This document shows, piece after piece, positions 46,654 to 60,100 of a stretch of DNA of 64,000 nucleotides. Under the pieces are notes generated by a model that saw nothing but the letters and a program-made list of their open reading frames with translations, made no database searches and had not been told where the DNA came from. This stretch comes from Neelides folsomi (taxonomy: Eukaryota > Arthropoda > Collembola > Neelipleona > Neelidae): the NCBI GenBank assembly GCA_034687125.1, contig JAQGBZ010000091.1:124001-188000 (forward strand), in the 5' to 3' direction. The position numbers and the translations under genes are program-made. How positions within the stretch are numbered: the first letter of the stretch is position 1; every line of letters starts with the position of its first letter.

Positions 46654-49600
46654 ATTTGGGGTAAAGGGAACTTAAAGGGTGGAGAAAAGAAAGATAACTG
46701 AAGAAGTGGAAGAAACAGAAAGCCCTCCGTCTAAGATGCGAGTCCTCCTGAGTTGTTCTCGAGTTTTGGTGGTTGAACACAGAGTTACAATTTTCTCCAG
46801 TCTTGGCATTCTCTCCCGAATGACTCTCTATGCGTTGATCTAAGAAGTCCAAGACCTGAAAAACAACAATTTGATTATTCACTTTATTCCTGTTTTATAT
46901 TTAAACCACTTAACCTACTTTTCAATATAACTTAATCATGCGGGTCGTAAAATGTTTGACAATTTTAGACTACTCCATTCTTCCAAATAAAAGCTACTAA
47001 AACGCTTTGTATTATATAACTATTGTACATAAACTATTAGAGCAAATATACTGTATTACTTATTTAGTATACCAATGCCTTGGTTTAGTACTTTGAGCAT
47101 TGAGCTTCGAGTTTGAGTGATTAATAAATATATTTTAAAACGTTAATTTTAAACGTTAATTTTTACAGGTTTAAAGGTTGACTAATTGTAAGGGAAAACT
47201 TTAATGTAGTTTGATATTGAAGGTTGGACATTAAAATTGATATGGTTTGGATAATAATAAATATTTAGTGAAACCCTTTGAGGAAAAGTGAAAGATCGAC
47301 GACGAGGTTTAATAAACAACACATGAATGAAATGTTCAAAGTTTTTTGATTGAAGCTATCAAGCACGTGTAAATTGAGAAAATTAACTGAGTCTTGATAG
47401 AAAGTCAATTTCCAACTGAGGGTATAAACAGTCACGTTCCGATCCTTTTATATGAAGGGGAAGCAGGAAAAAGATACGAAGGCTTGAATTTAATTTAAAC
47501 TCATTTAACTCCAACTGACTATTTATCCTCTTTGATATTCTAAACAAGGATTCGAAGTTTATAAAAGAAAGTTTCTTATCAAGCGATTAAACTTTGAAAT
47601 TTTTATTCATCATTTTTACTAATAGTGTCAAAAACTCAATATAATCTCAATGAACTTTCAATGTAAGATAAAGCAAGATAAAGCATTTTTATATTACCTA
47701 CATTATATTGACATATCTTATACTGATACTTATTTATGTATGTAAATATTATAATAAAAGTTTTGTATATAGCCAATATTAAACGTCTGTAACTATTACT
47801 TAATATTTTATGTAATAATCTATTGTAATTTTTATGCATTTTGTATCATAAATTATATTTAAAGTGTATTGAGTCCTTCCATGTTTCTCAACGACTAAAA
47901 CTCCTCAATCAATATTAAGGCTAAGGGATGATGTATGAAATGCAGCAAATCCTTGCCCTCGACTAGCGTGATTCTCTCATTCATTTTTGCAATAATTACA
48001 ATTGACCTCAGCGCTCTCTTCATAAGTTTATATCCAACCTCTGACTTTATCTGTTCGAAATATAATTTATTATGATTTATTTACTAAATTCACGATAATG
48101 GGTGCAAAATTCAAGCCTTTAATAAAAATTATTCACTCACTGATTTCTCATCTCTCAACCTCTAATAATCTAATAGCTTTCTCATATTACATACAAAATA
48201 TGTACTACTCCATACTACAATATTTTATGTATCTCGACTTGGACATTTTTGCAAATTTAAATTTATGTAGCGTTAAATACACTCGGGCTTTAAATAACAA
48301 AATGAATTGAATTACATTGAATTGGATTAGTATCGAAAAAACAATTACATGAAAGTAAATAAGTTAAAATATGTTTAGTTCGAGTCGGGTAAATAATATT
48401 TTGGCACTATGATAAGACCAAAATAGACAATTCTGTGACTTAACACTGATTCATTAGCTTTATCTTGTTTAAAATTTCTTGTGTTATGTAATCGACAAAT
48501 TGGTTCTTACAGTTAGTTATACATTTTAGATCTTGTCCTAATAGCCAGATTTTACCAGCCAAGGATTGGTAATGATTGAGCTTTGCAAACCTTACGTCAC
48601 CTCCTCACCTAACCGCAATCTGAATGTAAGTACAAGCAAACACTTTGTGCAGTTCTTAGATTCTCTTCCAAACCGGTAAACAAGTCTATTTTAGGTCTTT
48701 CTTGGGACAACACCGAGTAATTAAATTTCCCCAGTCCTTGAAAATAATAAGAAAATTTGCAAATTCTCAATATAACCAAATTGGATTAAATTGAGCCATC
48801 ACTGCAGATCGGCCTCTTGAGCTTTAAAAATTCATTAAAGCGAAATGAATTAAATTGTATCCGGGAAGGGGGAAGATCTTTTAACATGTTTTGCGACGCA
48901 TCTTGTTTAAGAAGCCAAGGCAAACCCTCACGAGCCGTTTAATCCAATTTAACACGCTTCATTGAACTTGATATAATAATAATGTTATTCGATCTCCCGA
49001 GCCTTGTACACTATTTATGAGGTTTTAAAATGGGGATTTCTTATCGATCCCTCGCGTCTCGCTGCTCTTAATTCTTACATACAGCTTTTCCTTGTAAATT
49101 ATAACATGTAACACATGTAATGGCTCAAAGAGCAGAACGTCCAACCAGGCTTCATTGTACTCAAAGGATTGGACAATCAAGAATGAAATATAATAAAAAT
49201 AAACATGTAAAAAATGACCCTCAATGGATGTTTGTGTGGCCGGAGTGGGGTGCCCTTTGACCGAGAGATCCTCATAAGCGCGCATACAATCCCATGTTAT
49301 ATCTTATCTCTCAACTCGATGACCCCTAGCTAAATGCTCCGCAATGAGGAATCCTTAAAATTGAATGGGTGAGGGAAGATTTGTTATTTACCTTCTCGAG
49401 CTGGTGATTTTGCCACGAGGCGTGGAGATGAAGTTGCTTTGAGCCTCCTTGTCGCCTACCTCGCCCAAATATCTTTCAATTTCTTTTGAACTATTAAACC
49501 TCCAATTTCGGTAGCAACAAGGAGCGGAAGAGGAGACAAAGGAAGATGAAGAAGAGAAAAGAGGAACCAACTGACTCAAGAAAAGGAACCAAATGAGGAT

Positions 49601-51004
49601 ATCAGACGAAAGAACGGGGCTAAATGAGGATAAAATCGCTGACGAATCTCTGTTAGGGGGAATATTAGTTAATTTCGATGGGAGAGATGCGATCTCTGCC
49701 ATATCGAAATTGCAGCTGATTCGAGAACCCGAGTCGGAGAAGGCAAGAAACTCGGATCCGTCGGAGCGCATGAGTCTTCCCACTTTTCTCTATTTTCAGG
49801 TAACATCGATATTATCAAGTTCAACATCTGACAAGTGTACAAAAGTCTCTTGTGGAGATTTTTCGAACAAATGTGTTCTACTAATAATATATCATATACA
49901 GTTAAGGTTGAAGCCTTAACCTTCGCTTACTTTTAAGTCTTTGGAAGTGAATAAAACCAGGAATCCTTCAACATCCTCCACTTTGCGCACTTTAGCCCCA
50001 AACGTGCCGTTAAACTTGTTATTTATTATTATTTGTGTTAGCATTGTAAAAGTAATTGATATTTCAGGCTGGCAATCCAAACCTTGATAATTCAGGGTAG
50101 GAATCTTTTTATTTCAGGCATGAAATTCATGAATAATATTAATATTAAATAGGCCTGTTTTGAAGTCTTTCAATTATTGGATTCCAATTAAATACCATCT
50201 TGTTGAATATTACAATATCTAAACATTTAAGAAATAATCAAATCTGTCTATTATTATTATGTATTAAATCAAACTCTTTGATTTTCCTATCAATAATGTC
50301 TATATTACAAAGTTATACTGTTATGTACAATGCCCGATAAGTTCATTCGAATGTTAACAATAAGTGTCCGAGCTTTTTCAATTTAAACTTGGCAGAAACA
50401 AGAAAAACATGAACATTGAAAATGTTTGTATTTCTCCCTGCCGACTTTTATAAATTATTCAATTAAGGTCCACCTATGGGTATACTTATAGTTTTTATAC
50501 ACATACTAAACTTTTGTATTAAAAATAAATAATTCATGAGATTCAAGTCAAATCCCTTGTCAAATAGAAAACGAGCATTCATAAAAACGGGGATTGATTT
50601 GTTAGGGAGAAAAGTGGGCGAGGCGGAGAAAGGAAGATTAATTGATTTTGCTTGTCCTGCCCCCGATAATTCTGTCAGGGGTTTCGGTTCGTCCGAGTCG
50701 GTCTAAAATAGTAGGACACTTCTCTTGGTTTGTTCGAATTTTTTCATAGTTTATAGGAGATAGAGCACACACATTATTATTTAGTTAAACTAAAACCGAC
50801 AAGCCATCCAGAAACTTTTTCTCTCTTCACGCCTGTTTATTTGGGCAGTCGGTCACTTCGGGTGAGCTGTGTGTCGGAGTCGTCAAACTGCCTCTCAAAG
50901 AGGAAATATCCCATTTTTATTTCTTTCTTTCAAGACTTCGTTTCCTTTTGTCAATCAGCTTTAAAAATTTAAAAGCCCTTTCCAAACTCTCTTGTCTGGG
51001 GAAA
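46654..51004. other. Intergenic region between divergent SLC16 and lectin-domain genes
   Basis: No coding gene supported. At 46654-46860 lies 5'-UTR of the SLC16 gene, reaching a tttttcag acceptor near 46857. A GC-richer patch at 49390-49800 has open frames on both strands; on the minus strand it ends at a GTAAAT donor near 49391, so it could be the SLC16 leader exon. The last ~250 bp are probably the lectin gene's promoter and leader. Confidence 0.4.
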
Positions 51005-54000
51005 ATGGGACAAAGCACGGTGGGATTCAAACCTCTATGCATCTCCCTCGCTGCAATGCTCATCGTTGTCTATGCTTTCATCTCCTTGATGTCAACAGGG
51101 GAAGATGAGGTAAGAAATTTTGGATACAAAATTGTAAAATATTTATAATGAACACAATTCATGTAAAAATATAAGACGCTCTAATTTTTATTTATTAATT
51201 TAATTAAGCCTTAATTTTATAATCTTATATACAGTTTGATCACAGTTTGATGTTTTCTGGAATAGCTCTTGTATTACAAAATACGATTTAACTCACTCAG
51301 GCTAACATTTTGATAATATATAATATGTAGTACTCTCTGTTCTTTTATTGCAACTTTGAGTTTTAGATTTAGACTTTTATATGATATAAGAATATTTATT
51401 TAAATGAATTTATTAATAAACATTTGATGTATGAATGATAATGATAGTAGTAGGTCATGACATAATAAACCAAATGAGTTTTTTATTTCAATATCCAATA
51501 TTAATCATGAATATTTCTGAGGCATATTTTTATGTTAAAGATAAATGATGTGGTTTGATTGGGATTGAGTCTGAGCGAGTACATGCAAAGTAAAAGAAAT
51601 AAATGAAAGCATTAGTTCGAAGGCATTTGGTGTTGTGACCGAAAGTCAATATTTTAGTCCAAGTCTCACCATGGTACGCACGAGGGACAAGGCAGATGAG
51701 ATCAATCATTTGCCATTTCTTCATTTCCTCCTCTGCTCCTCAGCATTTTTACACCTGGGTATCCAACCTCGGTCACAATTGCTTATCAGTAGATACTCAA
51801 TTATATTCATTGGATTCACGAAGAGACAAACGCACAAACATTTTATTTATCTTTTCATTTACTTACGATAAGATTATCATTATCACACTACTGATCTTTT
51901 GATATACAATTACGCGTGCCATTGGTGAAATGTATATGGGCAATGATAATACTGATTAATATTAGAAAACTATGTTTGTGGGAGCGAAAATAAAAGATAA
52001 TTGAACGTTAATTATTTACTAGAGAGTGAACAGCGACAAACTGAGAGCGACAGAGAAATACCGAAAGATTCGAGAAGCAGACAAAGAAGGCCAAGATGAG
52101 ATGGGGATGGGAAATTACAACGAATTACTCCTTGAGTCTGGAAAGAGATTTAAGCTCTTTGAGAAGAAACGGTTAGATCATAAGAAAGCTGCTGCATTTT
52201 GCAGAAGAAGAGAAGGGAAACTCGCTCAAGGTATACTATAATACCTAATACAATTGTATTTTATATTAAATAAAAGTTTAGATTCTAGTATTACATACAG
52301 GTAAATACTACAGTATAGTACCTAATATAGTGTGCATACTTATTATACTTATAGTACAAATTGTCAAAATACATAGTATACATAGTATCTGTATGTACTA
52401 TGTATTTATTAGTTAAATAATTCATAATACGAGAAAATAATTACAAGAGAGGAATTTAAGAAGCAGTTTGTTTTATGAATATTGATTTTGAATCACAAAG
52501 TGGTCATTGGCGTAAATATACTTAAAAACGATTTTTAAAGTACAACATGTCCTCATTTATTATTTGAACATCCTTTGGGAGATGAATTGTTTATGAGAAC
52601 ACGGACGAATAAAATACATATTAGTTGTTGTACTTATAAAATAGCTAGGTTATCGAACGATAAGCAATCCTCATGTAAGAAAAATAACGAAAGGATTATT
52701 ATTTGATCTAATTTCACATTTGTTTGATTCGTGAAAACATCTATAGTATAAAGGACTTATTTATTAAGTATGATATGAAGTCATATAAGGAAAATTCTTT
52801 TTTGGTATTTACTTTTTAGAGTATTTTCCAATCACAGTTTACATACTCCGTCAAGAATGCATTATAATAGGTTCTAAGCTTAATTGAAACATTTGTTGGG
52901 CGTTAAAATCACAAACTAGTTAATCAAAATTAACCGAATAAAATCAAAATATATTAAGTGTATTATTGTATTGTATAGCATGAGGTAAACACGTGGAGTA
53001 GTCGTAGTTTGTAGTACGACTACTCCACGTTTAATGTTTATCTTGAGATTGCTGACGAGGAAGTTAATGTCATATAAGAAATATAAATATTTTTATTTTC
53101 AAACCTCATTGAAACAGACACCTTACTTTTTATGTTCATAAAAATGTGTTCACGAGTAAATTTATCCTTCAATTTATTTACCAAATAGAAAAGGTAAATA
53201 ATTTAAAAGGCTGTAATATAATTATAAAAGATATTTGTTAAAGGTATTGACTGAAATCGGACGGAAAGTTTGATATGTCAATAAGAGCCCAAGACCTACT
53301 AATAAATTCATGTGTAATAAAGGCAATGTTTTCAAATACTTGCGTGAAAATCGATAATCATAATAAGGTTGAGTTAAAAGTGTTCACAAATGACATGATA
53401 TTCATATATTTTTTATAAAGTTATCCCTTATAAACTTATACATTGAATTGGCTTATAGCTTTTACCTACTACAATAACAATTTATAAATTAGCCTTATTG
53501 GTGTACAGATAGTTTAGTATATTAATGTACAGATATGTACTTGTAAATATAATATTATACCTACATTGTATACATAATATGGCACACAGTTGTATACTTA
53601 ATGTATTCACTTATTGTATAGTATTTATGTATTTTTAATCTTCAAGAACAAAATATGTAAAGGTATATGTCTCACGATCGGCAAAAATTGATGTCAAAAA
53701 TTACTCAAATTAATGGATGTCGTGATTATTTTAGCCATTAACATTGACGAGATGCGGAGACTCGAGACGCTTCTGATGAGAGCGCGGATGATCGGAGACG
53801 ATATGTGGATTGGAGCTGATAAGAAGGAGTGGAAAAGACACGCCATGAGATTCCCATCCCAACATTTTGGCCTCGGACCAGATCCTTCAATGCTGTAATT
53901 TATTTCACCATCATTTCCCCTTCAAGATCTCTCCACCATTCAATTAACTCCACATCTCCCATTCCCAATCAAATTAGTTAATAATTCGATAAAGTTATTT

Positions 54001-55522
54001 GAATGTCTACCTTTGTCAGACAATCTTCCTCATGCCATCATGCCATATTATTAATAAGTAATTATCACATCCCTCACCATCCCAATTTCATCTGTATAAT
54101 GTCCATTATATTTAACCTTCATATGAATTAATAGGATATTTTGGATTCTTATAGGGGTCCTGACATGCGGATGCTGTGAGTTCTCAAAATCTTCCCAATC
54201 TAATGATAAACATTAGGTTTTAAGGTCAAACATTCCTTGTTATTGATTTCAGTGGCGGCGGTCCAAAAGAAATGTGCCCGGCCTTGAGCAGCTCAACACG
54301 TAGTTTATTCCCCGTCGACTGCTTCAGAGAATTGCCATTCATTTGTGAATTTGAGCCAGGGAAAGGGAAGCTCATTAAAAAGGAGAAGAAGAAGGCGAAG
54401 AAAGAGGAAATGAGGAAACGGAGAGAAATCGAGACCGAGACGTTGATCCCATTACCATTTCCGGACGAACCTCTCCACTCCTCACCTCAATCCTTTTCAG
54501 AAATATCCGATTCTTCAGAATCCGGAGAAATGACTTCATCAGACGACCCAATTGAGCCCACACTAAACACCGTCAAAGATGACACAGTTAGCAGTAGCGA
54601 GACTGTCGGGAATAATCATGAGATTGGATTCCGCCCTCATGTCATTGCCCAAGGAGACTCCCATAAAGAACCAACAACTGAGAGTACAAATGATGTTGAA
54701 GAAACTGCCTCCAATTCTCCTTACTCCTCAATTTATTCTTTCTTAACCACATCCACTTATTCCCTTTCCTCGTCAACTGAGAAAGAAGATGAGGGGAATG
54801 AAAAAAGTTCTCTTTCATTTTCTATTCCAACTTCTGTTCCAACTTCAAGGGCCAGTGAAGCGAAAAAACTTTTGACTAGCACCGAGAATTACCAAGCTAC
54901 AACCACACTCGACCCGGATCAAGTCATGATGGATTTGATTGATGAGCAGAGTGACAATATGCGCCTCACTGACGAAGACTTTGATCTCTCTACCTCGGAT
55001 GGGAAGACTAATGAGAAAGAGGATGTTTCTATAAACAACACAGAGACTTTTGGCAGTGCAAATAACATCTCTGATTTAGCAATAAACGCGAACATTACAA
55101 AGACTGAAGACAAACCAAGTGGAAAGAAAACATCTGAAAGGAAAGGAACAAGAAGGAGAGAAAATACTGTGGTGAAAAATAGGAAACCTTTGCTTAACCC
55201 AGTAGATGCATTTCGAGGGAAGAAACGAGAACTATTCACTTTGGACCAACACGAGGATTCTTCAGCAGAGGTCGAATCGACAAAAAGGTCGGATTTCTCT
55301 TCACCTTCACATCTGGAAATTTCTCCTGACCTTGAGGAAGAAGGAGACCTGACGTTGATAAACAAATTGTCTCTTCTCATGGGGAATCCAACCGTTTATG
55401 AGGAATTCCCATTTGAACCAAATCCTTTCCTTTCACAACATATGCGTATGGGTATGGACTTGGACTTGGATATGGACATGGGGGGAGAAGACCCAAATGA
55501 GTTAACTTTTGAATCGGAATGA
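51005..55522 (+). CDS. C-type-lectin-domain membrane protein with long acidic tail, five exons
   Basis: Exons 51005-51109, 52023-52230, 53735-53894, 54155-54175 and 54253-55522 join in frame; 587 residues. A hydrophobic anchor (about 11-30, CISLAAMLIVVYAFISL) suggests type II orientation or an uncleaved signal. The lectin fold spans about 57-195: KRLDHKKAAAFCRRREGKLA, then WIGADKKEW (the conserved Trp-Ile-Gly), then CPALSS, VDCFRELPFICEFE; four conserved cysteines are present. No EPN or QPD calcium/sugar motif is visible, so sugar binding is doubtful. The last ~390 residues are disordered, rich in Ser, Thr, Glu and Asp, with dibasic GKKRE near residue 500 as a possible cleavage site. Exon 4 is only 21 nt. 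Ligand and role are unknown. Confidence 0.85.
52991..53030. repeat. Perfect 16-bp-stem hairpin in a lectin-gene intron
   Basis: ACGTGGAGTAGTCGTA at 52991-53006, an 8-nt loop, then its exact reverse complement at 53015-53030. It is GC-richer than the intron around it and lies in intron 2. Confidence 0.9.
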
Positions 55523-57134
55523 AAATAATTTTAAATGTCACTTTTACCCTTTTGCACTTTCGGATCTCAACTAAATTTATCCAAGAAATGTGTTAACTAT
55601 AATTCAATGTATTAACCTTGCCAGTAAAAGCCTTTGCAATGAAACTGCAATATCTCATAAGTTAAAAAGTATTATTATTATATAAGAGCTAAACACTAAA
55701 AATACATTCCTAACGCACATTAAACCATTTATAATAATTACAAATGCTTATAAATATAAACTCCTATTTATAAGTACGACTTAATGTGAAATGTAAATAA
55801 GCTTCAACATTAACTAAATGTAAGAAATCCTTTCACAACCACTGGTGCATTAATAGTTATTATGTATGATATTACTACTTAATACTACTACAACTAATAT
55901 TTAATCGTGCCTTTTAATTGGATTAAGCACAATTTCGAAGTTTTGATATAAAAATAATTTTACTTTATATTATTCATTTTATCGAATTTCTTAATAATAT
56001 TGATGATGATGTAATCAATGAAAGAAATGTAATAAAAGGAATTTCTTATTATAATTGTAAATATGTTACTTCTCTTTTATTTTCGTACAACTTGCACGAG
56101 TTAACAACAACCACCTTTAAAGTTACAGACATACGAACATTTGAAGCAATTTTCATACATAAATTGTACATTGTTTCATAATTGAAATTAAAAGAAAATA
56201 AAACTTCTTTCATGAGGTTATCAAATGCTTAACTTCTAAAATATTTCATTTATAGATATATTAAAATATAAAATACACTCTTAACAATTCAATTCATACT
56301 GTTAGAGTATTGGTAAATATATAATTACAACTTGTTAAAAGCCCATGTAGGATATTTGTTAATCAAATAACCATAATTCAAAATCTTTCAACTTCATTAC
56401 CTATCTTTTCGTCAACTGAAGCAAAGCAACTTCCTACTAGTACAATACGTATATCATTTAAGTAAGAAATTACATTATTTAAAGTTAAAAGTTTACTTTT
56501 ATGTAATAAATACATAGTTTAATTAGTGGCATAATTTACAGTTAGCATAAAATTATATCATAAAAATGGGAATTAAAATTCAACTTAATAATTGATGTGT
56601 ATAAATATCTCTATACATTACATTCACAGTAAATTACAGATGAGACTATCATTCACAGTCATAAAATAATCATAATAAATATATTTAACAAAAATTAACA
56701 CATTTAAAACAGTTTTATATTGCTTTTACTACATATCATATAAATGTTTCAAAATAATCAATATTATAAGGTTTTTGTTATATTGTAAAAGAGGAATAAA
56801 GATTATAAAGTTACGAATGAATGTCAGAAACGTAATATTGCTCCAATCCTCAACATCTTTAAAATAAAAGACGGTGGGTTTCTACTTTGATTCACACACT
56901 TCATTCAAAAGTGTAAAATATATATAAAACAGAGAACTGAACACAAAGATGAACAGAGAAAAATGAGACTTTTGTTCAATGGACTCTTTAGGTACGAAAA
57001 TGAGTTTACCTAAGGAAATGATCAAGTTAAAATATGCTTTGGTTTTCTGAACAACTTTAACAATTTTTAACTTCAAGAGAAAATTTAAATACCAACTAAA
57101 AAAAGGAAACTTAAATTTGTTGATTAACGTTCAC
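55523..57134. other. AT-rich intergenic region between convergent genes
   Basis: It holds the 3' ends of the lectin-domain gene (plus) and MED12 (minus). AATAAA sequences on the plus strand near 56031 could end the lectin transcript. No gene is seen. Confidence 0.45.
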
Positions 57135-60100
57135 TCAATAGGCTCCAGGTTGATTCGGGTTTTGATGCTGATTGTAGTGCATTTGTGGCCTTTGACCCAT
57201 CTGCATATTTTGATGTTGTTGTTGCTGTTGTTGCATCATGATGTGTCTTAGCCTTTGAGATTGATTTGGCATTGGTGGTTGGCCAATTGGTTGTCCACCC
57301 ATTTGTTGACCTCCCATCGGCTGGCCACCCATAGGTTGCCCACCCATTGCTTGACCTGCCATTTGCTGACCACCCATAGCTTGACCTGGCATTGCTTGAC
57401 CTCCCATTGTTTGACCAGCCATTTGTTGACCAGCTCCAGCAACCATTGGACCTTTTTGCATCGCAGCTCCAGGACCGATTGCAGGACTTTGAGAGACCAT
57501 TCCTCCTCCCATCATTCCACCTCCTTGTTGCATCACCATTCCGCCCATTTGCATCCCTCCTTGCATTTGATTCATCGGTCCAGCAGGTCTGGTGTAACCC
57601 ATTCCTCCTTGTGCCATACCTTGACCTGGAGGGAATGGTCCCCGAGGACCCATTGGTCTTTGGTTTGGAGCAACTGGCCCACTGGGACCTCCCATGCTAT
57701 ATCCCATGTCTTGCACAATTGGTCCCCTTGGCATCATTCCGGGTTGCATTGGGACTGGAGGGCCTCCTGCAGGATTCATTCCTGGCCCTGGAACTCCAGG
57801 ACCAATTTGTCCTCCAGCAGGATTTGCCATTTGCCCAGCGTTGTAAGGGTAATTTTGGCCCATTCCTAAATTAAATTCATTTTTGAAATACTTGTAAACA
57901 TTCTGAGTATAACGTAAAGTAATCATCGGAACACTTTTAAGTAATAAACCTCATCGAGGAACTTAAAAATTAATTAATTTTTTAACATACCTTGCTGAGG
58001 TTGTATCGGCCCATGTGGCTGTTGTTGAGGAGGATATATTTGGTTCGGTTGGCCTTGGAAGTTTGTTGGCTGCATTGGACCAGCTGGAGTTTGACCTCTC
58101 AATTGCTGCCTTAGAATTTGATGACGAGGACCAGGAGGACCCGCTGGTGGAAATTGTTGATATTGATTTGGAGTTGGGCCAGGTGGTCCCACGTGGCGTT
58201 GTCTCAATAGAGTTTGTAATGCTTGCTTTGACTGATTTATGGGCCTCGTATCTAAATAAAAATGATTTTTCTATAAATACCAGAAAATCTATAATATAAT
58301 CCAAAATATAATCTCAAAGAAATCTTACTTGTAACTGGTTGCTGAGGATAAAAGTTTTGCTGTCCATTGTACCCCCATTGTGGAGGCCCACCTTGATAAT
58401 TTGGCCCTGCACCCGCAGGGCCAGGTGGCATATTTGGACCAGGAGGAAATGGACTTCCCTAATATAATAAAATCAAAAATTTAATTTATGCGCTCTATTC
58501 CAAACTAAAAATCATTATGAATATTTTAAATATTTAAAGAAATTACGGAATTTGCAATCGGCGGAGGACCAACAGGACTTGTAATTTGTTGGGCAGCCAA
58601 AGCCGCTTGTTGCTGTTGAGCTTTCGTTTGTCGCTTCTTCCTTGGAGGTTTTGGTGCTTTGCTTCTTGGTCCTCCGGGCCCTCCCCTTGGACTTTGATCC
58701 GAAGAAGGAGTATCCGGCTTCATTAAAATCTCTTCTTTAATTAGAATTTCAGGCTTTGAATCGATTTCTTCAGGTGGGAGAGGAACAGGCTCGTAGAAGT
58801 GATCAGGAGATTTGAGAAGACAATGAGTATGATATTTAAGAAGTCGATGAGCTTCTTCATATCTTAAGCTCCTTCTCTCTTGCTTCACTGCACCAAACCA
58901 TGACCAAGAAAGCGGAGCGATGTTTCGTTGTCCTTCGAGAAGCTCCCACGGAGAAACTCTTTGTTTCTCCCATACTTGAAGACCCTTTTAAAAACAATAA
59001 AATAATTGATAAATAATCTTGCATTATAAAATAACCCTTTTAAAGAAACAGAATGAATATTGAAGTAGGAATCATTTATAAGAGAAAAATTATCAAATCT
59101 TACAGGTTTTTTATCGACATATTCGAAAGATTGGACACGGTTTCCTTTTGAGTCGACGATAAAAGAAGTCGGCTGAGTGACGATGATTTCAGCACTCACT
59201 TTTGGAATTGGAAGAAGCTGACGAAGAGGTTTGACTGACTCTGCATTTCTATCCATTAACTCCTACGTCAAATAAAATAAATGAAAAATTGCTACACATT
59301 TCAATTTTATATATATTGAATATTTATTTTATATTGATTCAAACCTTTTTAAGCTTCTTAATGAGATTCGTATTTTGTTTCCTGCTATCATCGATTCTCT
59401 CATTCGTCTCGCTCGTTTGAGTGAAATGAACAAGAGCTGTGACCATATCGACGATTGTCGGAAAGACATCGGGATTAATGTTGAGATCGATGACTCCATG
59501 AGTTACAAGTTGGGTGAGAATCACTGCCCATTCTGTCGTTGAATTTGCACTCCTTTGGATCGCATCAAACATTCCTCCAACAAGAGACAAACGAAGTCTT
59601 AAAGAATCTCTTAAAGCCTCAGCCTTCCCTTCCGTTTCCTATTTAAAATAAATATAAAAATTAATCCAATTAACCCAAAATAAATAGTTAGCTGATATAT
59701 TATTTTTGGATGCATTATACTCCCTGGGCAAGGAAGAGAACGGAAAATCCACAGTGCGCAGAGGGGAAAAAGAAATGCAAGCCCAAACCAAGAGATTTTC
59801 CTTTCTCATTCTTTCCAGGGGAGTATGCACATAGATGATGTAAATAAAGTAAAATCTCAAGCTTACTGGTTCTTTAGAAAAAGCTAGAAGATTTGTAAAT
59901 TGGGTATGAAGAGATGTGAGAAGTCCTTCTCTCTGTTCATCCTGTCCTCTCAAACAAGTTAGAATGAGAGCAAGGAATGGCAAATGCGAATGAAGACTTC
60001 CGGAAGTTGTGATTTTCCCTCTTCCCCTTGGCCATAAACTGTTCTCAAGTACATTACCTACAAACAGTCATTATTAAAATATAAATACTACTATCTATAG

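Noticed and set aside
49388-49919. Overlapping open frames on both strands at 49.4-49.9 kb
   Set aside because: Neither resembles a known protein. The patch may be a noncoding leader exon of the SLC16 gene, but I could not show a join to it.
57255-57874. Long plus-strand open frames opposite the MED12 tail
   Set aside because: They are antisense shadows of the Gly/Met/Gln-rich coding exon; His/Ser/Leu-rich translations reflect its codon bias.
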